Source: Nageia nagi (taxonomy: Eukaryota > Pinophyta). From it: DNA of 64,000 nucleotides. Position numbers and translations under genes: made by a program. The stretch lies in NCBI GenBank assembly GCA_050084985.1, contig JBITNC010000002.1, positions 24,242,001 to 24,306,000 on the forward strand, written 5' to 3'. Below are positions 39,052 to 51,176 of the stretch, piece after piece. How positions within the stretch are numbered: the stretch's first letter is position 1; every line of letters starts with the position of its first letter. Below the pieces are notes generated by a model that searched no databases, had not been told where the DNA came from, and saw only the letters and a program-made list of their open reading frames with translations.

Positions 39052-39861
39052 TATTTTTAGTGACCCCTAAAGATAGGTTGCAACAATACTAATATTCATA
39101 TTTAATTATGCATATTACATTTGTTGACTAATAATGAAATAAAAATGCAATATAACAATAATCTAAAGTTTAACAAAATGGAAAAGAATAAAGAAATAAT
39201 AATACTATTCATTAAAATAACATCTATGAATTATTGAGAAAAGGATTAGAAAGATAAATACCTATCACCTTACCTAAGAAGTTAAATGTATATATAAATA
39301 GGGATTTTTCGAAAGAGGATGACCTTGGTATGTGAATCCCTTTAGCAAATATAATAAAAAAACCCTAATATGAATGCTAATGGAAACATGAATAACAAAA
39401 GTAGCACAAATCTTAAGCCTCCACTAGTAGCATGGATGCTAATGATAGCATGAATGCCAAACCTCTTGTATATAAAACACCATAACCAATATACTAAATA
39501 AATATATAGAGTGATAAGCCTAATCTTGCATATAATAACAAATGAAGGAATGAAATATTCTCGAGTGATGATAAAATCACAATCTCAATAAGTGATGTTA
39601 AATAACACATAAACCCTAAGTGGTACTCATTATCAAGATAAAATATTGATGCTTTACTTTAATACCTTTACCTTTATATATGCAAGACAATCACCATAAT
39701 GCACATATATAAGCCAGCATAGATGCTAGTGTATCTTGGAACACAAAAGATAGAATTACATGAGAAGATTCTTAAGTGGACAAACATAAAGCATATAATA
39801 ACCAAATATAGTGTTGAACTTAATAAGGAAACCTATAGGTGGAAAACATTAAGTTTCAACA
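39052..39861 (-). repeat. LTR (right copy) of the gypsy-like element
   Basis: Homologous to 30228-31044 at nearly equal length (810 versus 817 bp). On the minus strand it starts TGTTGAAACTTAATG and ends GGTCACTAAAAATA. As the 5' LTR it should be followed by a PBS, but only TTTAACATATCATAAAG is seen, which is at best a very worn primer site. Confidence 0.68.
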
Positions 39862-40110
39862 AAAATCTTCATAGCTATTGAGGTTTTACCCATAATGTAA
39901 GTATCTCTGGATTTATCTTGAATGAAATGATACTTCTCCCCATCCATAGTATTAAACTCCATGTTTAGGTTATCATCCAACATATGATTGATGAATAAGA
40001 GATTATTTATGAGACTTAGCACATACAAGACCTCCTTTATCTAACAATTATTCTTTTCAAGGTGGAATTCCACATCTCCCTTACCCTTATTATCATAGGG
40101 TGTTTAATGA
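39862..40110 (-). pseudogene. Ty1/copia fragment just after protease
   Basis: Minus strand reads GEGDVEFHLEKNNC, then IKEVLYVLSLINNLLFINHM and DGEKYHFIQDKSRDTYIMGK. This is the conserved copia segment between protease and GAG-pre-integrase (normally '...KDVLYVPGLKKNLLSV...'). Isolated: no adjoining domain is readable at 40110-41500. Confidence 0.7.
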
Positions 40111-40279
40111 ATAATTTGAGGTTCCTAGGCCTAATATAGTGATATGAGAATGATATGAACACGTAGATTTTCAAAGCTAGTTGTAAAAGAAAATCAATAT
40201 ATCCTAAATATTGGATTTTCAATATAGTTAAAAATATCTCTAGAATAAATTTCCAATGAGTAGTTACATGCCACACATG

Positions 40280-41500
40280 TAGTTATGGATCTTCAAGAAT
40301 CTTTATTTGGAGTTCTAGGTCATAAATAGCAAATTTTGAGATGTGTACAAACCTCTCGAGTAAAAAAATGGCTTTCCCAGGTAAAATATGATACAAAATG
40401 TATGATTCCTAGGATTTTTGAGGTGTTGACATTAGAAAAATAAGTTTTAGGCATGGTATAGAGGTAAAAGATGAAATTCTAAGCACTCTAATATGGTGAT
40501 GTCAATAATTGATTTCTTGGGGTATGGCATAGAGAAAGGATTGTATAATATCATCACTTTAAGGGTTATAAATTAGTCTATTTGTATCAAAATGTAGAAA
40601 TGTTATATACCATTGGAAATGATATAAAAGTCACTATCCAATGGTGTAAGGAAGAGGGAATATAGAGAAAATTTGATGGTTCAAAAATTAGTTAGAAGTA
40701 AAAGACTCTATGGAGCTTACTGAGCAATACTAGGAAAATGTAGGTTAGAATATTATGGTTTCTAAGTGTGATCCATAATCAAAGTGTAGCATATTATATA
40801 TGGTTTTAAATATATTGAAGTCACCTATCAAAAAAAAATGAATCACAAAAAAGGATGTTAATAATGGAAGTTATAGCCTTTGGAAGAAAACTGATCTTAA
40901 AAGAGGAAGTTTGATACAATAATCAAAATATCCAAATTTACTATAAAAATAATAAAAAAAAAGCACCCACCTAGTTAATATTCTACAAAATAGCTAAATA
41001 TCACCTTGGAATAGCTCTTGAACACTTTTGAAAATATTTGCAAATTATTTCTCCTATAAACATGGCCAATAATGAAAGCACACAACACAACCACATAAAA
41101 AGTTGCAGAGAAATTTCTTAGTATCTCTATTACAGAATGAATACCTAATTTTTATAATATAATGGGATTTTATCCATATACATATATTAAGAAAGAAGAT
41201 TAAGTATTTGATATTCCAACCAATGGTAGGACAAAATCCACTTAAGAAATTAGGAAAAATATAAATGGATATCTATTACTTATGATAAAATGTATGGATG
41301 TCCATATCTCTATATTGGAAGAAGATATAATAACAAAAATATTAGATTATGAGCATTTACAAATTATTATATGCCTGCAATAAAAATTAAGTGGGTAGTT
41401 GAAGTAGATATCCAATAGTAGCTATTGGTGGGATAAAATTATTAATCAAAATATTTGAATGTTAAAAGCATGAAATATATTTTTCTTTTATTGCTTCCCT
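40280..41500. other. No recognisable gene
   Basis: AT-rich, no domain seen on either strand. Confidence 0.55.
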
Positions 41501-41509
41501 TAATGTCAA

Positions 41510-42270
41510 TGGTTTAAATTCCAATTCAATTATAGATACTAAGGAATTGATCCTTTAGTACTGCTTTAGTAAATATGCTTGCAAGATTATCTTCAAATGT
41601 ACAAAATGTGAATTCAATGAATCCATCCTTCACCAAGTTTATCATGAAATGATGATAAATGTCAATATGCTTGCTCTAGCTATGAAACACTAGATTCTTT
41701 ATCATGGTAATGGTATTGGTTTTATCACATTTAATTATAATGGGCTAAGCAAATTCCATGCCTAAGTATTCAAAAACATTTATCATTCAAATGGCTTGAG
41801 TGCAAGTAAAGGATCCAACCATATATTCTTCTTCGATAGTGGAAAGAGAAATTATTTATTGCTTCTTACTAATTTATAAAATTAATTATTCACCAAAGAA
41901 AAAGGCATAGTATTATGTTCTTTTTTGAGAATCTAGACTTTTAACCTAATTCCCATTTATGTATGTATGCTCAAGATTTTCAGAATTAGTAGCTTTATAC
42001 CATAGACCAAAAGTTTTTTATACCACTCACTTAATGAAGAATTATTTTGGTTACCTTCCAATGGGATTCATATGAAGAATTCATGAATCTTGTTAAAAGG
42101 TTAATTACAAACATAATATTAGGTATTGGAGTTGTGAGATACATGAGGCTACCAACTAGAGACCTATACAAGGTTGCATCAACAAGAGGAGTAGAGTCCT
42201 CTTTTATCAATTTATAACCAATAATTATTAGTGTACCAATTAGTTTGCAATCCTTCATGGAAAATCTTAC
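41510..42270 (-). pseudogene. Ty1/copia RT end and RNase H relic (separate lineage)
   Basis: Minus strand: 42258-42031 has SLVGSLMYLTTPIPNIMFVI, the end of copia RT. 41750-41530 has TITMIKNLVFHS, SKHIDIYHHF and GFIEFTFC, then IFTKAV, the end of RNase H. The order relative to the 39862-40110 fragment is wrong for a single minus-strand element, so they come from two insertions. The right edge is cut at about 42270-42330 where plus-strand gypsy begins. Confidence 0.85.
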
Positions 42271-42329
42271 AAGTATGTCATCAATTTGGTCCTAAACCAA
42301 ATAGGACATTTCCAATAAAGTAGTTTAAT

Positions 42330-42891
42330 TTTGAGGAAATGAAGGAGCGAAGGGAAAAGGGTATTTACTATAATTATGATGAAAAATATGGACCAAAAAA
42401 TTGATGCACCACATAGAAATTGTATTTTTTAAATGTTGACACACCAAAGGAGTCGATAGAGAAGGAATATGAGGATGCAATCATAGACATAGTAGATAAA
42501 CTTGATAATTTCATTAAGGAACTCCTAAAATCTCTCATAATGCCCTTTCATGATTTTCTTCCTCCTCAGACCATGAAATGTAATGAACATTTCAATGGAT
42601 ATATAGACAATTATTATGTTGATCAAATTAAAGAGCACACATAATTTCATTGACCTAAGGGTAGATAAAAAGGCCAACTACTGTATACAACCTTTGAATA
42701 GTTTTAAAGTTATGATTGGTAATAGTGGAAAGATTTCTTGTAAGGGGAAATAACATAATGTCAAACTCAAAATGGGAGAATATAAATTAAAAATTTACAT
42801 GTACATTCTTCCATTGGGGGGATGTGATGTGGTCCTTGATGCTCAATGGTTGCAAACGTTGGGGCCTATCTTATGGAGTTTTTTTAAACTT
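42330..42891 (+). pseudogene. Ty3/gypsy zinc knuckle and protease relic, 5' half of the split gypsy element
   Basis: Plus strand: about 42335-42400 is a worn zinc knuckle (ERREKGIYYNYDEKYGP, normally CYNCDEK with Cys). Then an acidic linker (42437-42640). Then the retropepsin region with KANYCIQPLNSFKVMIGNSG, MGEYKLKIYMYILPLGGCDV and LDAQWLQTLGPILWSFFKL. The frame is cut after the codons for Lys-Leu at 42891 by the LTR, exactly where the minus-strand frame at 25725 begins. Confidence 0.9.
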
Positions 42892-43597
42892 TATTGGGTA
42901 TGGATTCTGATTAGATACTTTTTAGTACAAGTAAAAAATAGAAGGTGTATACTATTTTGAATTACCTAAAATTTAATATGAAAATTACACACATAAATAC
43001 ATTTTTAATAATATAAATAACATCTAAAATAGAGCAATAAATTAAAACTTATGAACTCTATAAGTTAGCTATTTTTTTAGTACTATAATTATGAATTTCA
43101 AAGGGAGAATTTTTTTCAAATCATTATTTATGTTTAAATTTGCAAAATGGGAGTTAAATCTTGCATGAATAATTTTGTATAGTTTTATAGATAAAAAATG
43201 GGGTTTTTTGAAATGGTAAATCTCCTATATATCCATGGCTTTGGATTACAGCTTGTAGAGTGAAAAAGGTGTATGTTATGAAAAGTGTGAAGTGGTGTAG
43301 TTTGATGCAAGTTTCTTGAAGAGGGATTAAGAATTTTCAATGAGATTTTATTGTACTAAGAAGAGGATTAAAAAAGTGTTATATATTTGGTTTTTCACTT
43401 GGTGGATTATAATATTGATGGTAAATCAAGGATTCAAAGCTTCTTTGTAGATGTATCTCACGTCAAGTAAACCACTTTAAATTTGTCTCCTCTCCTTGTG
43501 TGCTTTGCTCTTATTTTTCTTATCATGTTTGGATTATTATATAAATAATAAAGTGTATATTTATCAAAGTTTTATAATAAAATAATAGAACCTAACA
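42892..43597 (+). repeat. 5' LTR of copia element A, now in opposite orientation to its body
   Basis: Begins TATTGGGTATG and ends AGAACCTAACA, homologous along 706 bp to the minus-strand LTR at 25726-26414. Immediately preceded by AACTT, the same pentamer that follows the other LTR. After its end (43598 on) there is no clear PBS or gag, so the element is broken here. Confidence 0.88.
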
Positions 43598-45362
43598 AGT
43601 TATAATTCTACGAGTCTAGATATATCCTTCAAAATTTGAAAGGATTTTGGAGTTTCATCCAAAATACTCTTGTTACTTTTTAGTTAAATGAACCCCTTTT
43701 TCTTTCAAGTAATTTTTTTTTTAATCTTCATGTACTTAGTTTAGATTCTATTATCAAAAATCATATTTGGTGCATGCATGAAAAAAATAATAAAATTTGT
43801 ATCTTATACAATTACCAAAAATTATCTCAATTAATGTATCTTCTTTTAATAAAATTTCTCCAATATTTGTTAGGTTTTTGTTAATTATCAAATAAATTAA
43901 AGCAATACTAAATCTATCCCTAATGATGATAAATTAAAATGGTATAGACTCCTTTTTTTTAAACTATAAAATAAATATTTTATAGGGTCTTTGGTTTCTT
44001 TATATTATTATTTATATCCCTTAATCGATAATTGAGCCTTGTTACATTTAAACTTGAATCTAACTTCCACTTTTTGATAGGTTGATTTGAAGATAATGTA
44101 TCCATGTGAATTAAGGATCAACTTTTATGACTTGGATTGTAGCATTAAGCTATGAAAATCATAAATTATAGCATAGGAGTGGCCCATGGTACGATTGATG
44201 CTTTATATAATCCTAAATTTAAAACAAAGCAAATATATTTCTCTATCTTGTTCATAACACTAAAGATTTCCTCCATACCCTTGATGTTAATATGGGACCA
44301 ATAGTTATCATTGACATAATTTAATTTGAAATTATGTCTCATATTTAATTATGGTTCCCCTTCATACCTCACATTGAATTTCCAGAGCTTCTTCTTGAAA
44401 ACTTTTGTATTTTTTGTTCCTTCTTCAAGGTCCTACCACATCTTAGTATTGAGTTATCTTCATTCTAAATAGAGAGAAAAGATATTAAGTTTTAATGGAT
44501 TTGAATTTCTTGCACATTCATATATAGTTGAAAAAATTAAGCCATGTGTGTGATTATGCAAAATATTAACCTAATCATATGTTTATATTCTTTTAACTCC
44601 AACAAATTAATGAGCTGAATATGTGAAACTATGCAAAATGTTGGCCCATTCACATATGTTTTAGTCTATAACATTGAATATTTAATGAGTTGGATATATA
44701 AAAATACGTAAAAAGATTACTTTATTACATTTTGGTATTTTCACATGTTTACAAATTTACAACTCTAAGTAGTTAAAGAGTTTCTTATAGATGATTATGC
44801 AAAAAGTTGATTTAGCTACATCTTCGCATGTTCATAATTATGTAACTTTGAAAGTTGAAGAGTTAGATATATATGAACTTGTGAGAAGGATGATTAAGTT
44901 TTATTCTTTTATATTTATATATGTTAATAATTTAGTTTTAAAATGAATTTTTTATGGTATGTTCAAGTATGAAAAAATATTTGGAATAATTGGCAGATAT
45001 GTTTGGGAATTTTTTTATGGAATTTTGTTCTTAAAACATTAAAAAAAAGGAAAAATAGTTGATGGTTCCTTGTTTTTCTTGATAATCACTTCAAGTTTAT
45101 TTGATTACTAGAATTTATGTTTTATTTATTAGTTAGGTTTTCTAGAGTGAAAAGTAAAATATATCATATAGTTAGAACCATCCTAAGTTAATGTGTTAAT
45201 ATAGTTAAAACTATCCCAAGTTAATATGTTAATATACTTGGAACCATCATTTAAGTTAATGTGTTAATATATAATATTTAAACAAAAATATTAATTATTT
45301 ATGCTATAACTAGCAATCCATCAACATGTATATAGCTAATTAATATATATCAAAATAATAGT
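43598..45362. other. Non-coding with degenerate tandem repeats
   Basis: No gene recognised. About 44500-44930 holds four diverged copies of a roughly 110-bp unit built on phrases like 'taatgag.t..atat.t...a.tatgcaaaa.gtt'. 45166-45275 holds three copies of a 35-39 bp unit (accatcctaagttaatgtgttaatat). These abut the LTR element starting at 45363. Confidence 0.6.
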
Positions 45363-46149
45363 TGTTATCACATAAAATTTATTTATGCATTGAAATAAAT
45401 ACATTTGCTTGCACTAATACACACATAGAATATTTAATTTAATGATATCAATGTTTATCTTGAATATAATCATAATATCAATAATTATCTTGAATATCAT
45501 TATGTATTATGGACTAACTTGTTTATGTAGGTACACGTCAACCTAAGGAGTAGGTCATATTATTATCTACATAATTAGGGATCTAATAGTGAGTCCACAT
45601 CAAGGAGATACATGATCCCATATCTGATCTTGGTGGTGGTAATTCTTTAGGTGTATTTTGATACTACCATTCAAGGTTGTGGTTTGTGTACTTCCTTATG
45701 CAAGTTTTCTAACACTAACAATTTATCTAGATATCATATCACTAATCGAAACATCTATATGCAAATTATTGACTTGATTTGAAAGAAAAGAGCACTCTAA
45801 CAAAGGTCATTGATGCTCCTTATTCATGCAAATACATCATAAATTCTCCTCTTGTACACACATAGACCACTCATGCTCCTCTATTTGTTGCATTTTAGGT
45901 TATAACTTTTGGATCAGGATTTCTCTATCATCCACATATAAAACGTATAATCATTCATCGATGTCAAGTATGCTTTGTAAGGTAAGTATACAAATTACAA
46001 TTCTTGATTGGTATTGCTATCCTAATTCTAAGTGGTTATCTTCTTCATTTGTTTGTATGTATGGTCTAAATTGCTATCCGTAGCTCAAAATAGGTATTTT
46101 GGGTTTTATAATTATTTATTTGTTTGCATGTTAAAAATATTTGTAAACA
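45363..46149 (+). repeat. 5' LTR of the gag/PMD element
   Basis: 787 bp. Matches 52499-53206 closely (for example gcactaatacacacatagaa, acctaaggagtaggtcatat, gatacatgatcccatatct). It has about 80 bp more than the 3' copy in the region 45810-45905. It is followed directly by TTTGGTGAACCTGACATG, the presumed primer-binding zone; I cannot assign the tRNA. Confidence 0.92.
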
Positions 46150-46186
46150 TTTGGTGAACCTGACATGAAACTTAACTTATAAAAAT

Positions 46187-48300
46187 ATGAACAATTCATT
46201 AAATCTTTTATTATTAAATCAATCAAATCCTGAACAAACTAAAAGAAAAAGAAAATCATGGAAAGGTATAACATCAATAAGAAAAAATGCTAGGTTAAAT
46301 AAAGATAGTGCCCCTTTGGCTATTGAAACCAATTTTCCTAATGATGAATCTTATCATGGAGATTCTGAAGACAATGATAACCCCAATAAAATAAGCATAA
46401 ATATAACAAATGATGAATCTTATCACGGAGATTCTGATGATAATGATAACCCTAGTAAAATAAGCATAAATATAACAAATTATGAATCTTATCATGGGGA
46501 CTCATAATACAATGAGAGCCTTGAAGAAGAAATAATCCAACCTTTTGAGAATAAATGTCAATTAACCCTTTATTGATCTAAAAAATCTAATGATCTAAAT
46601 CTAACAGAAGATAAATTAAGGTTAGTCCAAGAATTCTTAAAGTTTCCAAGGTTATTCTATAAATTTACTAAAGATATTACCATACCTCATTCATTTCATA
46701 TTATCTATGAATTTTTGACCAAAAATAATTCTAGGTCACCTTCTAGGATAATGTTGGCTAAGCCACTCCTCTTATCGTTCACCTTAACAAGTTAGAATAG
46801 GACTACCTACAATCTAAATCTCATTGAAATGGACCTCTTGTGGCCCATTTTTCCTATGGAATGCCATGTTAATTTTTTTTTTGCTTTTTCCTTCCATATA
46901 TGAATAGAACTTTCATCCATCTATGTCATCCTTAACACTTGTAAAACATTTAAAAGATCATGAATCAATAACATTAGAAGAAGCTAATTATGAGCATTTG
47001 GATGATGAGATGGTTGAATTCAATGATGATTCAAATAATGAATCAAAAATATAATTTGAAATTGATCCTAAAGCGCAAGAACTTATCAATGCTTACCCTT
47101 ACTGGTTAGATAGAGAAAAAGAAATTAAAGAGATATAAGTAAGGAAAATAATAGGCACACAATCTTATCAAAAAGCTCAAATAAGTGTAAGATAAGTAAT
47201 CATAAGAGAATTGGATAATCAACTAATTCAAGAATGGAGAGATCAAAATGGGAGATTTACTCCAGAGACACCTAAATATGAGAATGAGAAAGTTGAGAAA
47301 CCTAATCTCCTAGAGAAAAACAATAACAATGAAATTATATGAAATGAAAAATTGGAGAAAAGGATGGCATAATTGAAGGAAATGGCTGAATAATTAAAGA
47401 GATTAATGCTATTAAGTAAATAAAAAGAAGGTGAATAGTTAAACAAAAGGCACCCCTTTTGTGCAAAAATAAAAGGAAAGTATGATGGCATTAGTGATCC
47501 AAGGATACATATCACAATTTTTGAAGAAGCAGCTTGTTATTATCAACATAATGAAGATATGTTAGTGAGATTATTTAAACTCAATTTAGGGAAAGAATAT
47601 TTTGAATGGTTCTACAATCTATAAAATCAAAGCATCACTAACTATGAGCAATTAAAATGAGAATTCATAAATCAATATCAACATAATATAAAAAGAAAAC
47701 CAATCCTTATCGATTTAGCAAGAATGAGACAAGGTAAGAAACAATAATTTGAGGGATTTGTAAAAACATGGAAGAAAAAGCCATATTCATAAATTTAAAT
47801 GAAAAAGATAAAGCATAGTTAACAATCTCTTTAGATGAGTATGATATTAGAATTATTCAACTATCTAGAAACAACCTTTCTGAGATGATTAGTCATGATT
47901 CAAAAGAGAAGCACCTAGTAAAAATTAGTATTGAAACTTAAAAGAGAAGAATAAACTATCAACTATGAAAATAATCGCAAATTGCAATAGAAAAAGAACA
48001 TCTTGTCCATTTAAGAATAAAACCCTAGATTATACACTAAAATTACATAAGATTATGATGAACTATTACAATTATTGCTTCAAAAGGGTTTGATCCAATT
48101 ACCATCCATGAGTCAAAAGGTCACTAAAACTATAGGTGGATTTTATGGGTATCATAGAATTCATGGACACAAAACATGTGAATGTAAAAGGTTTAAAGAT
48201 GTTGTCTAAGACTTGATAGATAGAAAAATGATATCATTCAAAAAATAGGAAGATAAGAAAAAAGCTCCAGTACATGTGCATAATGAGAAGTTGGGGATTT
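46187..48300 (+). pseudogene. Gypsy-type gag relic
   Basis: An N-terminal open stretch (46187-46507) is acidic and contains a 23-residue repeat (see repeat entry). After several stops the central capsid-like region (about 47450-47720) matches the Retrotrans_gag family: KYDGISDPRIHITIFEEAAC, LVRLFKLNLGKEYFEWFYNL, then ITNYEQLK and EFINQYQ. A zinc-knuckle-like block follows (about 48140-48230, YHRIHGHKTCECKRFKDVV). Stops sit mostly at expected Gln positions, so the frame is otherwise well kept. After about 48300 only a short basic tail is readable and no protease follows. Confidence 0.85.
46334..46503 (+). repeat. 69-bp tandem repeat in gag N-terminus
   Basis: About 2.4 copies of a 69-bp unit encoding 23 residues: NDESYHGDSEDNDNP followed by xKISINIT. 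The reading frame is preserved between copies, with changes mostly at third positions or conservative (E to D, N to S). Confidence 0.88.
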
Positions 48301-48644
48301 ACAAGAACCCCATGCCACAACATAACATAGCAATATTGTATACATAAGATAATATGTTGAAAAAGCCATTTATCATAGTACCACAACAAGGAAAACATCA
48401 TAATGAAACTAGCACTAGGGGGGGAATAAGACCCTCTGGTTATGTCATTTGGTAAACATGCATGATCATACTAACACTAATGTAATTAATAGTAGGATAG
48501 ATGAACTGATCAACGTCATTACAAAAAAAAATGGGGGATCATTTTGACATCATATCAGGAGTGTTGGCACTCTATTTTTGTTAAGAATGGACTACCCATG
48601 ATCCTCTTTTGTAGTTAGATTTTATCAAATTAAAAATTTAATGA

Positions 48645-48730
48645 ATGCCCCTTGGCATGGATTTTAGCTCCAAGATCATTTTATCTTTTCAAGCCTCTTG
48701 GCGTAGAGTTTTAGCTCTAAATTATCATAA
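48645..48730. repeat. Two diverged copies of the 40-bp array unit
   Basis: Units at 48645-48680 and 48692-48730 (gcctcttggcgtagagtttt then agctct) match the array at 51571-52075 in the same orientation, about 2.9 kb away on the other side of the PMD gene. Confidence 0.8.
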
Positions 48731-49152
48731 AAATCATGTAACAAACTATAATGTAAAATAAATAAAAAGTCATTTTTATATATCATAAAAAGGTTAATCA
48801 TTTTACAAAATCTTGGCATGGATGAGTAATAATCATGCACATAAAAGCTATAGTCTCCTAGAAGGACCCCCTCCCCCTACACTAGAACTAATAGCCCTGC
48901 TAGAGCCACTACCCTTGCACCTAGCCTTGTATTGTTTAGCCCTCACCTTTTCTTCCCCTACTTATCTCTCAACCTTGCATAGCTTCTCATAAAGATCCTA
49001 GATCCATGCATTAGCTTTTTATAGATCATGGTATAGGGTGGTATAGTCTCCTCCTCTGTATCATAGCTATCCCTAAAGATCTTTAATTTTTACATCCTTT
49101 TGCTCTATGAGCTTGTGTAGCTAGGCCATGTTTGGTTCAGGATCCTCATCAT

Positions 49153-49235
49153 CTACATATAAATCATATATCAGTATTTCATGCATCTTACAATAAAAGT
49201 AAAAAACATATATATAAGATAAAACAAATAGATAC
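49153..49235 (-). other. Intron in the PMD relic
   Basis: Minus-strand GTATCTATTTG...TTTATATGTAG, 83 bp, AT-rich. Coding similarity and the acidic tail continue on both sides in a compatible frame. Confidence 0.65.
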
Positions 49236-51176
49236 CATCATCATCATCCTCATCTTCAGACACATCCATGTCTCTCTCTATGTCGAGCTCATACTCATCC
49301 TGATCTAGGTCAATCTCCTCATTATCATCATGACTAGCATTTAGCATCCTATCACATGTATCATCTATGTCATGTGAGCCCCATTCTAATGGTGTGTACT
49401 TAGTGTCCCATCCTATTGGTGCCTTCTCTGTGTCAAATGCATCTCCCTCATCCTTGAGTTGGTCTACCTCGTGTATGCCTAGGTGGTGAGGGGCATGTCC
49501 CTGCCACCAATCCATGTAGTCCTTAGTATGCTTAGGACCATCCATGTTTGGGTCATCCTCAAAGTTTGAGTCCTTTCTAAGGGATATCTAATCAAAATCC
49601 TAATCTAGTACTAGCTCATAGTCCTTTGGTAGATCCCTATTGCGATAGTAGCGTACTACTATCCATTAGTCAGCTATTATCCCCTATTGTATTCTAAACT
49701 ATTAGAGTACCCTCTTTGGTTTATATGGCTCAAACAACACTCTATGTGGCTAGATGTATGTTAAGTGTCTCACCGAAGCTAGCTCATGTATGTCCTTGAT
49801 CCACTCTAGGGCATATCTATATAGATGCCAGTGCATCTATGACTCCCTGAGTATGTTAAGTCATATCCTCCATCCCTCTAGGTCAACATTAGGAAAGTCA
49901 AGACCATGTGTAGTCATCCACATGTGGGCACATCATCTAGTAGATCTTGTGGTAGAGAGGTTGGTCTAGAGATGCCTATATGATCACAAGACCATACTTG
50001 CAGTATCATGGAATGAGCCACCTATCTCCCCCCTCTTGCCACCTCAATGAATGCATGCAAATCATGGTATAGCTATGCCAACATAGCTAGGCACCATGTG
50101 TATCATTGCTCATATCAAACCATGTCCATGATGATAGGTGCAATCCCCATAGGGAATGTCTCACTACTTTTATTTGGGTAGACAATAGCATCTAATAGGC
50201 AAGAAATAAGGAGCCTCAATCATAGGTCAACCCATACTAGAGGATCCTTTGGTACATATCTCATCAAGGAAACTTCCCTCTTCCTTTGGTTCACCTCATT
50301 TGAGCCTATGAGCCACATAACCCACTCCTTTCCATATTCCATGCTAGGAATGGGGACCATGTTCACTAACTTGCCTCTAATAGGTAGCCTAGTGATCCTA
50401 TAGATATCCTTGAGAGTCACTATAATCTCCCCTATAGGTAAGTGAAAGGTGTTGGAATTTGGATTCCACATTTCCATCAAATCTATCAACATATCTTGAT
50501 CATGATAGATGTAATCAATAAAGGCTAGATAGCTGAAGGAAATAGCCTTGAGTGTGCTCCAACTCTCATCTAATTGGGGTCATTGTTGGGCAATCATAAA
50601 TGCAATACTCTTTCTAGAAGCCTGCATATAATAACTATGATCTTGGTACAAAACACATAAAAATTAATATTAGTTTCTATTATTAATGCATTTCTAAGTT
50701 TTGCAAAACAATCAAAGAGGACCACCCATGATCCAAACTAGCATAAAAGAGGACCAACCATAGTCTAAACTAAGGTAGAAGGGATTACTAGTAGCCCTCT
50801 TCTCATATAGGAAACTAACAAAATTTTATGAGCAGGGTTGTATGGAAAAGAACAACCTAATTACAGAGGTAGAAAGATGAAAAACCATACTAAAAGACAA
50901 AAAATGAAAGCAAAGGTATTCTAATGGGTAAAACCCTAAGAACAAGATATCAAACTTACAGGAAAACTATGTAAAAAAAACATATAGAAAAAAATTAACA
51001 CACCAAAGAAAGATAGGTAAATATGATTTATCTAATGACTAGTAGGAGAGTTTGCCACTAGAGCAACATTGTGTCCCTCTTAGCATGTAATTGGTAAAGC
51101 CATGATAGGAAGATGTGAAACATAAGTAAAGGTAAATCATAGATTAATAGCAGTAGAATCAGGAACAAGCACTCAC

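Larger units (their letters stand above)
30228..39861 (-). mobile_element. Gypsy-like LTR element, internally deleted and rearranged
   Basis: Two homologous LTR-like blocks of about 815 bp in the same orientation bound it. Inside, read on the minus strand, are gypsy RNase H and integrase (38990-37370), then a long unrecognised relic (35780-33180), then non-coding sequence. Gag, protease and RT are absent: pol begins within RNase H about 60 bp from the 5' LTR, so the 5' half has been deleted. No convincing PBS or PPT adjoins the LTRs, and the flanking pentamers (tcaca and aaaat) do not match. The two repeats could therefore in principle belong to two elements. Confidence 0.6.

Noticed and set aside
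46295-46495. Minus-strand frame with Ile/Arg/Tyr repeats
   Set aside because: Shadow of the in-frame 69-bp gag repeat on the plus strand.
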